This document shows positions 43,500 to 54,223 of a DNA stretch of 64,000 nucleotides, one piece after another. The notes under the pieces are model-generated. The model was not told where the DNA came from and searched no databases. It worked only from the letters and a program-made list of their open reading frames with translations. A program made the position numbers and the translations under genes. Location: positions 103,298,020-103,362,019 of the forward strand of contig OX235272.1 in assembly GCA_944472155.2 (NCBI GenBank), given 5' to 3'. Each line of letters opens with the position of its first letter. Within the stretch, counting starts at the first letter, position 1. Source of the DNA: Trichobilharzia szidati. Taxonomy: Eukaryota; Platyhelminthes; Trematoda; Strigeidida; Schistosomatidae.

Positions 43500-44690
43500 A
43501 GTAAAGATAGGGTAATTTTCAACACATCTTAGAGGATCGTCGGTGTTATGTTGATGATACATTTACAATAGTTAAAAGAAATGATTGGGAATGTACCCAC
43601 AAATTAATAAACAACATATTTGAAGGCATCAAATTCACCACAAGAGAGGAAGAATTAGACAACAAAATTCCATTCTTACATGTCTGAATTAATCAAGAGA
43701 ACTAACACAGGAAATTTAGAAACACAAGTATGTAGAAAATCAATACACACAGACCAAATACTCAACTATAGTAATAATAACCCAACCCGATTACCCTCAA
43801 AAGAAACTGTGTGCAGACGTCGTTTAAAAGAGTTCAAACACACACTGTAGCACTCCAGTGTTTGTTCAAGAGAATAAAAGAGAAATACCTAATAACCGTC
43901 TTCAAAAAGAATGGATATGCTCACACTTTCAACTTGAGTCACAACACCAACAACAAGCCAACACCAAAGACCACAAGAAAATTCATCCCACCATATCTAA
44001 AAAATATCTCCGAAATAATAGCCCAATCACTTCATTCGATAATGTGCAAACCGACAGATCCAACAGAGAAAGAAGATAAAATAAATACCATTTACAAAAT
44101 ATATTCCATGTATGAACTGCGATAAACATTACATCGGTGATCAAGGGGGGCGTCGCCTTCGAATACGAATCCAAGAACACAAACTGTCTGTAAAAAGCTA
44201 TGATGCGTATATTCTTTGATATCAGTGCATGTAGATAATTATGGAAACCAATTTGATGATTGGGATATTGCATAAATTGTGAATAGAGGAAACATCAAAA
44301 ATACTGCCAGAGAATTTCTAGAATCCTAGTACTCGAGCGAATCAGCCAGCCATCAACTAACACATTATTTCTAGACCAAATTTACCACCAGCTAATAAAA
44401 AGTATATCACATGACAGGGAAGTTAAAATTCCGAGTGAATAAAAGTGGTCCATAGAGATGTAAATTAGCAAACAATCATGACAATAGTTGTCAGGAGATA
44501 CAATTCTAACATTCATAGAGAATTCAAATGACTTCATTCCATACTAAAACCTGCGCTGAAAGAAGATGTTGTCTAGAAGGACGACAATGGAAGCTTCCCA
44601 AATAAATCAACCAGCTCCCCCTAGAGAACACAACTAACTCAGTATCATTCACTTGAGCTACAAGTCTTCTCTATTATAATTTAAAAGTGT
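43500..44690 (+). mobile_element. PLE-delta, RT catalytic box to 3' end
   Basis: Near 43533 the frame reads CYVDDTFTIVKRN, the PLE reverse transcriptase catalytic motif (RYVDDxF), followed by HKLINNIFEGIKFTTREEEL and NKIPFLHV (family FLDV). The connector at 43811-44125 has KTTRKFIPPYLKNISEIIAQ and the start of GIY-YIG (KINTIYKI, MNCDKHYIG, RIRIQEHK near 44160). The 3' end near 44640-44690 matches the PLE-delta arms at 32142. Frameshifted and stop-bearing, but this is the only copy here with the RT active site. Confidence 0.85.
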
Positions 44691-45184
44691 TATTCGAAGG
44701 TTTTCGAGTTCTCCACAAATCATAATTATTTTGAGCAAAAATCTTCGGATCTATTGAAAACACAACTGATAAGGTTGCTCTTTCTGTCTAGAAGTTAGTA
44801 AACTGACTTATATATGCCTGATTTTTGGTAGACATCAATCTCTATAACGAGCTATAACTTTTTTGACGAAACCCATAAGCAGCGAAATGTGTAGAATTTA
44901 ACTCTTCTTCGATTATATGAGGCGTACTGATGGGTAACTTCCACATATTATTCCCATACAAGTTTAAAGTAAAACTGGATATGACAGACAGTGGACTCAT
45001 GATGTACTCTTAAATAATAATATCTTAAGTAAACGCATTTTTAACTTGCATCAGTTCATTAAAACGTCTAATTTATAGGATAATTATAAAACCCTTAAAG
45101 CTTTTCATTACTCATAAGTAGTTGTAACAGTAGAAGACAAGATACCTGGTTAAAGGAAAGTTTATTTAGAATTTGGTTTCTCTA
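44691..45184. other. unassigned
   Basis: AT-rich; nothing recognised. Confidence 0.35.
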
Positions 45185-45425
45185 TATATATGCCAAAATT
45201 ATGTACACCTTATCTTCAAATCACCATTTGTGCACAGATCTTCTGCGATGTACTACGCCTGTCCTTCATATTGTGTTTCTTTGCGTTCCTTTCACGTCTC
45301 TCTGAAACGCTGAATCATTTGCTTTCTCTGACTGACGTCAAATCTATCTCCCTGTTATTTCATGTTTTTTTGCCGATGAACGTCTGTTTATGTACTACTG
45401 ATAAGTCTTATCAGTAGTAAGCACT
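45185..45425 (-). repeat. unknown 245-bp repeat, inverted partner of 42618
   Basis: Reverse complement of 42618-42862 with scattered differences. Its hairpin is perfect: TACTACTGATAA and TTATCAGTAGTA, 12 bp, around the 3-nt loop GAC on the minus strand. The 75-codon frame on the plus strand is antisense and not credible. Confidence 0.7.
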
Positions 45426-45699
45426 TTAGTAATCAGTGGGAATTTCATATCCCTATGGTTATTCTCACTTTCCTCGACAGAAGTCATATTGATACCAACT
45501 GATTTCCTGAGGGCTTTCACAGCCAGGCTTTAGTTCGCTTCACCGATTGCATGGAAGAATAAGTTTAGTTTTACATAGTTTTTTTCTATTCTTTGAAGTT
45601 TCTAAATCGACTGGATTGATTCTGCAAAGTATGATCATTAGCCTCATATCGAGTTTTTCCAATTTTTCGAAGCTTTCAGTAGGCTAGTAAGCTAAGCTA
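45426..45699. other. unassigned
   Basis: No recognisable feature; AT-rich. Confidence 0.35.
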
Positions 45700-45950
45700 A
45701 GCTTAATGATATTAGATGGTTGGAGGCAATCGGTCAAAGGAAGCCTTGCCTAGACCTAGGTTTCGCGCTAATTGGCACTCATCAGCAAGACGTACCTGCA
45801 ATCCTGAAGGAGCTCTTGTCTCTTCTGAGATTCGAACCCGCGTCACCCAGTGTCACCTGAAGACAAAGATGTTACCATTGAGCTATTGGGGCTTGTGATT
45901 GACCTCCTGTAGGACTGTGTTGGACTACTTTGTTTGGACACTAGTTACTA
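45700..45950 (-). mobile_element. SINE-C copy with intact ribozyme
   Basis: Minus strand: upstream CAGTCCTACAGGAGGTCAAT, tRNA-like head (A-box AATAGCTCAATGGTAACATC, B-box GGGTTCGAATCTC), linker, hammerhead 45743-45791, then GATTGCCTCCAACCATCTAA. The best preserved SINE-C. Adjoins SINE-A at 45955. Confidence 0.8.
45743..45791 (-). ncRNA. hammerhead ribozyme, SINE-C, intact core
   Basis: Minus strand: GTCTTG, core CTGATGA, stem II GTGC/GCGC (one wobble) around CAATTA, GAAA, stem III ACCTAGGT as a self-complementary 4-bp element, cleavage C, then TAGGCAAGGC. Stem I pairs only weakly (CTTG with TAGG, two wobbles), because three bases of the ancestral GCCTTGCTG side are lost. All invariant residues are present. 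Type I layout. Confidence 0.75.
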
Positions 45951-45954
45951 CTGG

Positions 45955-46290
45955 GAAGACGTGACCAGTAGGGTACAGCAGGTTGAAGATGAGGCAGTAA
46001 CTCATCGAAGAAGACATTAAGAAATGGTCGCGCTATGTCGTGAATTAGTAGAAGTTAGAATTCATGGGCTGACCATTGGATACGGTCCCCGTCACTCAAT
46101 GGTCTACAAGGTCGCCTTGTAACCAGAAGTTCCTGAGCTCGAACCCCGGTGGGCGCCTGCTGCTGAAGAATCTCAAACTGGGATGAAACAGCTGTTTTCC
46201 AGTGGCTCTCTGACTGATGTCAGCTCATGATGAAACCCTCCATGCAATCAAACAAAATCCCTACAAAAACCAGTACTTGAAAAAAGTATC
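45955..46290 (+). mobile_element. SINE-A copy
   Basis: Body (ACGTGACCAGTAGGGTACAG, TCGCGCTATGTCGTGAATTA), tRNA head (GTCACTCAATGGTCTACAAG, B-box GAGCTCGAACCCC), and a ribozyme region at 46151-46200 with CTGAAGA, AATCTC/GGGAT stem II, GAAA and ACAGCTGT intact, but the stem I return deleted (TTTTCCAGTGG follows). Ends CCCTACAAAAACCAGTACTTG. Confidence 0.75.
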
Positions 46291-47155
46291 TTTATTCAAC
46301 TGCTCATGCAGCTACTGCAACATTCAAAGAAACTGTAATGTTAACCAGGTGAAATGGTTCACTGAATTACACATGAAGAGTTCACTGGATCTATTTCTGT
46401 TACATCTTGACCAAAATAAGCATAAAGTAGTAGACTAAGTTAATCTCAAGACAGAAGTGACTACCAGTGGAGTGCGACCGCACCAATGACCTTGAGGAAG
46501 TTACTGAAACTGTGTAAATAACATTGTAATCATGAATAAAAAAAATGCTTGATGAGATGTTATGTTATCAAATGGGATATCTGGCAAGTTTCAGGTCAGG
46601 TTTTGGGAAAGAATAATTTAAGGTTTAGGCTAAGGACACGTTTTGGTTAGGTTAACCTAATAAGGATGATATTAGAAATGGTTCAAGTTAGATTAGGTTT
46701 AGTTTAGAGATATTTTCACATTATGGTTAGCTTAACTAGAGATTACAGTTATTTTTAGGCTTAGTAGACCTAGATAATTACATGCATAGAACGTGGTTAA
46801 GTTACTCTGTTGATACTCCAATCCAAAACTGAGAGGTAACTTTGTCACACGTCAAAGAAAGGTATCCTGTGAAACTATCGCATGCCTTTTGATTCACTAT
46901 TTTCATGCATATATGTATTTTGAACGCAAAAATCGCCCTTATCATGTGGGTGGAGGTTATTCAATATCATCTGTCCGTTGGTGCCTACTTGTGCTTAAAG
47001 CTTAACCTCGCCAACTATTACATAACACAGACGAATAATGCTGACTAAGAGTCAGATAATAACTGTGATTCAAAGGAAACACTAGATCAGAGAGAATTGA
47101 TTCATTGAAAGTCTTAGAGCCCCAGAACACATTTATTTCGCCCTTATTTCTGATT
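46291..47155. other. unassigned
   Basis: No gene recognised. 46600-46760 is rich in GGTTAGGTT-like words (GGTTAGGTTAACCTAA) without forming a regular array. Confidence 0.35.
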
Positions 47156-47159
47156 CGTA

Positions 47160-47820
47160 GTGAAATCCATCTGTCGTGTGATGATGTCACTTGATGGTTT
47201 TTTCAGAGTATGGCTTGTCCACCTCCATCTCTTCCTGCATATTTCTTGCACAATCGGTTCCTACTGGGTTGGTTCATTCATTGTCAGAGATCCCTGTTGT
47301 CGATACTTTTTGGCCGGCCATCTGATTTTGAGCAAAGTACTGAGCGAAGATAACTGTTGATGAAGGTGTGTTGTTTGTTAGAAGTGGACTTCGTGACGCG
47401 CCGCTGCGGCAAGTCTCTGATTTGTATGGTGAGTAGCACTGAATTCACATTGCTGTTGAAAATCCAAATCTAAATTTTTCATGCTGATCTCCATGCAAAC
47501 TTGAGAATAGTGAAAACTTGCCTAGCTTTCCCGATCCTCGCCACTTTGATATCCTCGTCAGTTCCGTCCACCTGTAGTGGAAACGATGCTCTCCAGGTAG
47601 GTGAAGGATGTTGCTTCTTTCAGACACCTCCCATTTATGCTGATTGTTGTTGTTTTTGGCCAGGGGTCTTCATCACCTACCTCTGTCTTCTCTATGTTCA
47701 CCTGAAAGCCTATCTTTGATGCTTCTTCTGCCAACTTTTTGCTTATCATCACTTGTATATCTTCCATTTTTTGGGAAATCAGACACATATCATCATCAGC
47801 GAAGTCCAGATCCTCCTAGC
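47160..47820 (-). mobile_element. LINE-R RT fragment
   Basis: The minus frame 47788-47558 reads MCLISQKMEDIQVMISKKLA then GFQVNIEKTEVGDED and FTYLESIVSTTGG, the part after the catalytic box. It continues to the thumb end (RKWRWTSHTLKKPSSDI-like) near 47190. 3' tail missing. Frameshifts present. Confidence 0.8.
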
Positions 47821-47884
47821 TTTTGTTTGGGTCCATTTCATTAGCTGCACAATAAGTTCTCTTAATTGCCACCTTGAGTCTTTG

Positions 47885-48000
47885 TTTGATCGGAAATCTC
47901 AAAATAAGTTGCGCAAATTCACATTACACGTTTCAGATAAACTACGTCTTCTTATTGTGTTGTTAAAATTCATAAAAGGAAACGAATTGCTTAAAATCCA
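47885..48000 (+). repeat. unknown repeat shared with 7089-7190
   Basis: Shares GCGCAAAT, CAGATAA.CT.CGTCTT and TTCATAAAAGG blocks with the earlier site. Reads KLRKFTLHVSDKLRLLIVLL in one frame, but the first copy is closed in that frame, so coding is doubtful. Confidence 0.45.
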
Positions 48001-48004
48001 AATA

Positions 48005-48172
48005 GGCTCTGGGTTCGAATCCCAACCGGTGCGTGCCGACGAAACAGCTGGCTGTCCAGCACTCCCAGGTGGTTTTCCAATGCTTCTCTAACGCTGATAT
48101 CAGCCCTGATGATGAAATCCTGCAACCAACCAATCAAACAAAATTCCTACAAAACTAATACTTGAAAATTAA
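48005..48172 (+). mobile_element. SINE-A copy with ribozyme core deleted
   Basis: B-box GGGTTCGAATCCC, then GGTGCGTGC joined directly to CGACGAAACAGCTGGCTGTC and CAGCACTCC. The CTGANGA core and stem II are missing as one deletion, while GAAA, long stem III and the stem I pair GTGC/GCAC remain. The 3' end is complete (TTCCTACAAAACTAATACTT). Confidence 0.75.
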
Positions 48173-48898
48173 ATCGAAATATTTGATCACTCCGCCAAAT
48201 TTTAAGAAAAATAGCAATGATATATTTTTACTCTTTTTGTGGTTCAATAATTAAATGATTGATATTTCGACGCCAGTACTCTATATAGATGAGTGCATAC
48301 AAATATACATCAAAGTGTTAGATGAATCATAATTCTAACTGTTGTTTTTTTTCCTGTGAAATCACATTCATCCATTCATTGAAAAATCATGTAAGTCTTA
48401 CAAACTTTGATGGAATGATATCAGACCGACAGACTGACCGACAAACAGAAAGAATTATTGATCGATTAGTGTGAAACATCTTATCAGCAGTGATTTTGTC
48501 ATTATCATCTTCTACATGTCTACGAAATTATGTCTGACGCTGGAGACAACAACAGCAACAACATCAAAAAAGTGCCGTGGATTAAAATGGAACAAAAAGT
48601 GAAATAATCCTTTGTGATTCATATGCACGTAATTTATCATCATTATTATTACTAATATGTCTTAGGTTGCTGTTTTTTTCAAAAAAATATAAGATGAAAG
48701 GATTGCTATTTTGAAAAGTAGGCCTTGCTAATTTTAATCAATAAGCTAAATAGTTGGAAACTGTTTAAGTATAACACACTGTTTAAGTTATTTAATTCAA
48801 TTTTTGCATTTTTCCAATGACTGATTGGAGTGAAGAGCTTGGATCCTCAGGTTGATATGTTAACTCTTTGTGTGGAGGCTTCTATGATGTCATTTAGT
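48173..48898. other. unassigned
   Basis: AT-rich; no gene or repeat recognised. Confidence 0.35.
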
Positions 48899-49265
48899 GG
48901 ATGGTGACTAACAGGTGAATCTAGAATGTGAATTTCGTGCTATTTGGGACTCATCATCTGGACGTACATGCATTCCTGAGTGAGTCAGTAAGTGATGATG
49001 TTCCCAGTGAGTCTCGAACCCGGTAACCATAATTTGAAACGCTAAAGCGTTATCCACTAAAAAATTTGGGACACGAGGGCCACCTCTTGTACGACGGGCG
49101 TATCATGTGCGTATCTTGGATTTGACTGCTAGTTGTCCCCCACGAGTTCACTTCAGGATAAATAATCAGATGTCGTAGAAGCATCTACACAAGGAATCGC
49201 CATGTTAACCTGAGGCCAAGCATTTCCGTCCAACCAACCAATGGAAAAGTGCAAACTGAATGAAA
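48899..49265. mobile_element. SINE-S inverted pair with flank
   Basis: The minus copy (48899-49080) has ribozyme, linker and full tRNA head (TAGTGGATAACGCTTTAGCG on the minus strand). The plus remnant (49090-49139) keeps only the ribozyme end (GTGCGTATCTTGGATTTGAC). Then come the same 130-bp flank as after 25345 and the same direction of fusion. Confidence 0.75.
48914..48966 (-). ncRNA. hammerhead motif, SINE-S, C3 changed
   Basis: Minus strand: GTCCAG, ATGATGA (only the first core C is A), GTCC CAAATA GCAC, GAAA, TTCACATTC, TAGATT. Closest to the canonical core among the SINE-S copies, but C3 is lost and stem III is broken. Confidence 0.55.
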
Positions 49266-49304
49266 TAATTACTGATAGACCCATTGCACAAGAACGACGT
49301 GGCT

Positions 49305-49480
49305 TTCATGTCCCAAGTTGTTTTGGTGGATAACGCTTTGGCGTTTGAAACTATGGCTAATCGATTCGAGACTCACTGGGAACACCACTCGCTGATTGAG
49401 GGGTGCAGGTACGTCCATTTGACGAGTCCTAAAAAGGACGAAAGGCGCATCCTAGTTCCGACTGCTATTCACCATCCACC
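49305..49480 (+). mobile_element. SINE-S copy
   Basis: tRNA-like head (TTTTGGTGGATAACGCTTTG, B-box CGATTCGAGACTC), linker CACTCGCTGATTGAGGGGTG, ribozyme 49409-49460 (core TTGACGA, stem II GTCC/GGAC, GAAA, GGCGCATC), then ACTGCTATTCACCATCC. Ribozyme inactive by expectation (C3 and U7 changed). Confidence 0.75.
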
Positions 49481-49533
49481 AATTTATAACACTGTATGTG
49501 TTCACAAACGTACTTTCCAATATTTACTTTAAA

Positions 49534-49557
49534 TGATATATATATATATATTTGGTG

Positions 49558-49626
<69 letters not shown>
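49534..49626. repeat. (AT)n microsatellite
   Basis: An uninterrupted AT tract of about 62 bp at 49565-49626, preceded by a shorter one at 49534-49550. The translated YIYIYI frames on both strands are artefacts of the repeat. Confidence 0.95.
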
Positions 49627-49631
<5 letters not shown>

Positions 49632-49897
49632 AAGCAATCAGAAGGAAGATGTAATTTGTCTGAATCATGTAATGTGCATTTGCACAACACATTTCAAACA
49701 TTCTGAACACTCACTAATATATATGAAATTAATAATGAGTTAAGAGGTGAGAAAATAGACTGCTTAGGTCATGCTAAGAGGACATATTGAAGGTGAAAAT
49801 AACAACGAAGATCACTAAACCAAATAGCAGAGGTAATAGTGCATCTGGCCTGACTAGTATCAAAACAGAGTTTACCAAGGAAAGCGGTTTAGTGCGG

Positions 49898-51100
49898 TGA
49901 CGAATTGTTGCCTTGAACGCATAAAGGTGGTTTAAACTTCCTAACTGCCAATTATGGCTTCCACAAAACTTTAGGATACGCCCCAAATATCAACGACATT
50001 GAAATCATAAGTGATAAGCGTTGTTCTACCACCTCAATTTTATATGGAATGATTGAAGTTCAGAAAAACATATCACTCACGTCTATAGAAGAGAAAGATA
50101 ATTGTTTATCTTTCCTAGATATATTGCTTAGTAGACGACTTGATGAATCAAGAAAAAGATCTATTTATAGAAAATTTACCTGCACACGACAGTATCTTGA
50201 TCACCACAGTTTCTGCCATGTTCGCCACAAAAGTGCCTTAGTGAGCGACGTGTCTCTTCAGTAAAATCCAACGAATGTGCACTTAAGACACACTTAATGA
50301 AAAAGAAAGAAAGTTGACACAAACTCTGGTTGATAACAATTATCCAGACAAGTTCATCAGGAGATATAAAGCTGTCAGTAAAGCAAGACCCACTCTTCAA
50401 CTCACCACTAAGAAATACGTCTACATCAAGCTACTATATATGGATGATCATCGCAGCTTGGTAACTCGACAGCAGTTGAACTCTGTGGTTAAAAAGACCT
50501 ATTATGCAGCTGAGAACAGAATATTTGAGAATGTGAAGCCGATATATCCTTTCCTCTAAGGCCTTCAAACATGCAAGGGATGATGCCATATCCCGCTGTA
50601 TTTACTATTTTGAATGTACATGTGGCCACACATTTATAGGGAGGACTCACCAATCTCTGCGGGTAAGATCTGGCTTCACAGCATATTCCTAAATGGCTCC
50701 AGAAGCAAATTGAATCTCCAGAACCCATTAAGGTGAGAACAGGAGAACTAGGTCCTCTATGGCGAAATATAATACAGAGGAGACAGGACATAAAAGTGAT
50801 GTTTACACATCTTTTGAAACTATCTGTTAAACGTGTTTTGTGCGTATCCGGAAGTTTATGGAAGACCTAGCTGGCAATCAGGAAGTTTAAAACACCCTTA
50901 TGCGTTCAAAAACAATTCGTTATCACAACATATATCTTTTACAGATTTTCCACGATTACTGCCCATGACCGAAACTTCGATATCTCAGCACACTATTAAC
51001 GGTATTCACAAGTCTAGCAAACTTTATCGATTGATTACGAATTATTTTTTAATTCAATTATCTGTATTTCCTAGACATCTTATCAGGGCTAATATAAGGT
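49898..51100 (+). mobile_element. PLE-epsilon with inverted end
   Basis: RT end: KNISLTSIEEKDNCLSFLDI then LDESRKRSIYRKFT (PLE FLDxL...VYRKPT motif) at 50049-50264. The connector MTQTLVDNNYPDKFIRRY is at 50314. GIY-YIG near 50590-50660 reads ISRCIYYFECTCGHTFIGRT after a frameshift. The 3' sequence 50841-50925 is copied in reverse complement at 49898-49980 upstream of the RT. Broken by several stops. Confidence 0.8.
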
Positions 51101-51395
51101 AGGAGGGGGAAGTTGAAGAGTCCATTCATTTCCAACATTCGCATTTTGGCTAAGTGCAAATATATCCCTCATTTACTTGCATTTCAAACGTACTTAGCTC
51201 AAACCAAGTTTAATAAAACGCTTATATTGAGTAGGGTTTATTGATGACAGAATGCTGATAAAAATAATAATAAATTTGATTGATTACGTTGGACATCAAT
51301 GACTCTTCTCACCTGAAATACTGTGAAGCTAGCTACACTTTAATCCCTTGATATCGTCGAAGCCTCCCATTGCAGAATGGATGGCTTTGATAACC
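51101..51395. other. unassigned
   Basis: Nothing recognised. Confidence 0.3.
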
Positions 51396-51460
51396 GTTGT
51401 GGCCTAGTGGGGAATGTTTTGGTCTTTGAAACGATGGGTGCAGAGTTACAACTTCAAGGT
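51396..51460 (+). repeat. SINE-S tRNA head, worn
   Basis: AACCGTTGTGGCCTAGTGGG then GAAACGATGGGTGCAGAGTT matches the SINE-S head at 25187. No ribozyme follows. Confidence 0.5.
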
Positions 51461-51727
51461 ATTATAAACCTACCGCTAATTTCTCATAATCTTCTCGATG
51501 ACTGATATGAACGAGTGGACTTGTGCTTGAGTACAATAATACTCACTCAACGGACAACTCAACTTTTGTGCTAAATGCACCTATTTCTAATCCCATTAAA
51601 ATATAGCTAGGTCAGTGACGAATAGGTTGTTCTGATTGTCAGACGATTCATCTAGATCTAGGGGAAATAAATATTCTGATTGGTTGTCGTTTGGCTCAGG
51701 GTGAAGTCAAGAAAAAAGAAGAAATTT

Positions 51728-51792
51728 TACCGTCATATCATATCCTCCAACCAGTCGAACAAACAAAATCCCTACAAAACCAATAGTCAAAA
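51728..51792 (+). repeat. SINE-A 3' end
   Basis: CCAACCAGTCGAACAAACAA then AATCCCTACAAAACCAATAG: only the last 60 bp of the family. Confidence 0.65.
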
Positions 51793-52114
51793 ACTTAGCT
51801 TTTTCACAGGGCATATATCATTATAAATTCATAAATATATTTGTAAAGCCAATGGGAATAGTGTTCAACTTATTTCATTTTCCCAAAATTACAAATCCCC
51901 CCCCCCGCCACCATAAGTTTTCATTTTATAAAATAATAAAAAGAAATTTAAAAAAAAAGGACAGAAAGTTTCAATTTTTATTCTAATATTCCCTGACCAT
52001 TATTCATCTTTGTCAGGAATGACAGCAGACATATCATATAAACTGTTAGCACTGGTTAACACACATGTTGTATACATGTATATGGAGCTCACTCAGTCAT
52101 CATAATGACATTTT

Positions 52115-52260
52115 TGAAGGAATTTCATTATTGTATTTCCCAGTGGGAATGAAAAACAAAATGATATCGTGGATTTTACTGACGTTTTGCTATTTTTAAT
52201 GCTACTGCTAATATCTCTATCAAAGTATTATAAAACTTTCATTTTTAATTCTAAAATTTA
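52115..52260 (-). repeat. PLE-alpha 3' end
   Basis: Reverse complement of the PLE-alpha terminus (CATTCCCACTGGGAAATACA), with the hammerhead-like block (TTTGATAG, AATAGC, AAAACGTC) decayed. A solo end. Confidence 0.65.
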
Positions 52261-52482
52261 TAAATTAAACGATTAAGCAACTTTTCAAACGGAAAACCAA
52301 GAAAAAGGGGAATAGCTGATTGAAACAAAAATCCTTTCTAAAAAGGGAAGTAAGATCTAATAGTTTGAAATATACCCATATCACATGAATTAAAAGTCAA
52401 TCGGAACGAAGAATATTCTATCCAGTGATTTCTTCTCAGGTTCTTACATTTATAAAATATTAAATTTGTTGTCATTACAAAA

Positions 52483-53028
52483 ATGGCCAACCTGAAACCA
52501 ATCTGGAAATCTTCGTCACTCAGCCTGCATCAACAACAAAATTCGGATTTTCAATACAAACGTCAAGTCAGTTCTTCTATACGGATCAGAAACTTGGCAG
52601 CGGGTCACAAAGAATATTTCCAAGAGCCTGTTGCAGACCTTTATCAACAACTGTCTTCGTTCTATACTGAAGATCAGATGGCCGGAAAGAATCACCAACC
52701 AACAAGAAACTATGGGAACAAACAAAACAAGAACCAATCGCCACCCAACAAATATGCAGGAGAAAGTGGAGATGGATTGGACACTCGCTGAGGAGGCCGT
52801 TGGGTGACATCGCGCGTCAGGCCAGTGCTCGAGTGGAAGCCGAAAGGGAAGCGGCGAGTGGGATGTCCAAGGGTGACATGAAGGAGATCGTGTGAAGAGA
52901 AGTTGAAACAGAATGGACTAACATGGATGCAAGTGAAAAGTACAGCAGAAGACAGAAGCAAGTTGAGACGTGCAGTTGAAGCCCTATGTTCCACTAGGAA
53001 CCCAAGGGAACAATAATAATAATAATCA
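52483..53028 (+). mobile_element. LINE-R copy with intact 3' tail
   Basis: The RT thumb NLKPIWKSSSL (52484) runs through frames up to 52791 ([23 protein letters not shown] region, KWRWIGHSLRRPLGDIA). The 3' end reads GCAGTTGAAGCCCTATGTT, CCACTAGGAACCCAAGGGAA, CAATAATAATAATAAT. About 90% alike by eye to 57246-57831, so one of the younger copies. The flanks 52400-52487 and 53200-53300 resemble each other and are not a simple target duplication. Confidence 0.85.
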
Positions 53029-53465
53029 AATCAAATGATGAAAAAATAATGGAATTATATCTGCGAAGTTGCAAAGTTGTGTGAGTAGTGCCTTGGTATG
53101 ATTATGAGCAGTACTGAATTGTGCTCAAAATCTGGTCATCAGTAAATATTACTGTATAACACTGAGAGACTGACTTTATCAAAATAAATTTTACCCACAA
53201 TGAACGAAGAATATTCTTCCCAGGGATTCCTCTTCAAGTTCCTACACAATTATCAAATATATCATATTTGTTGTCGTTGCAAAATAATGGCCAGTTATGT
53301 GATGGATACATCTTTACCGTAGAATAACGCACTAGTTATGGGGTGGGTGGCATCATAAATAGTCGTATTTGTGTAACAAACGTGCTAGGCTGAATTCAGT
53401 CAAACATATTGTCAAACAGGAGACTGTGTTGGTGATTACTTATAATGGATTCGTAAAATTTCCCT

Positions 53466-54165
53466 TGATAAATCTCGATAGAGAAAGAAAGACCAGATTT
53501 GCAGTATAAAATGATATCGTTCTATTTCACAGGTTCTCATCAGCTAACTTAAAACCACCACCTGAAATTACAATGGTTATAAATAATAACATTTCATACT
53601 TCAATGTTTGAAAGGTAATATAGAGAAAATATTATAAGATGAACGCATCCGGAATATAAGCATTACAATTTGCTTTAGTTTAAGTCACCATCAATTTATA
53701 TGCTATTAGACTACGAAAGGAAAGGCGGCGTTGGTGAGAGAAGACATAAAACAGAAAAATCTAATAAATATTGTTAGCTTGTATGTCAAAGTAGCAACTT
53801 AAGGAGGTTAAAGCTCATACAATTGAAAACTTGCTCAATGAGTTGAGCTCACTCATGTATATGACTGATCAGTGTAATGAAAGCAATATGGTTACCAAGG
53901 GAGTGAGAGATTGACTACACTCTCTTTCTGTGTACATGAGTTTGGTCTGAAACGTTTGATTGCAATTGCTTCAGCAGTAAATCGTAGTAAATTCGCTGTC
54001 TAGTGTGTGCTTAATATTTTAAAGGATTTAGAAATCCCGACAAAATGACCCGTATCCACAAGGTGTCTAGTTTGATAGCATATAAATTGATGGTGACTTA
54101 AACTGAAGAGAATTGTAATGCTTATATTCCGGATGCATTCATCTTATGTTTTCTCTATATTATAC
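53466..54165 (-). mobile_element. PLE-zeta C-terminal end with inverted terminus
   Basis: The minus strand encodes LLRFTAEAIAIKRFRPNSCT then QKESVVNLSLPW, stop near 53915, the last part of a GIY-YIG PLE protein. The 3' part includes 53606-53710, which recurs in reverse complement at 54075-54165. The segment 53466-53575 recurs in the other orientation at 55190-55335, upstream of the second PLE-zeta, so it behaves as a terminal repeat on both sides of the element. Confidence 0.75.
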
Positions 54166-54223
54166 ATATTACGCAGGATGTTAAAGGTTGTCAGCAGGGT
54201 AAACAACGTGCCACTTAACTAGC

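Noticed and set aside
45190..45417. 75-codon frame with cysteine-rich start
   Set aside because: Antisense of the 245-bp repeat, whose other copy is closed in this frame.
46600..46760. Telomere-like array (GGTTAGGTT words)
   Set aside because: Words are scattered and irregular, not a TTAGGG tandem array.
49465..49743. Frames with YIYIYI runs on both strands
   Set aside because: Direct translation of the (AT)n microsatellite.
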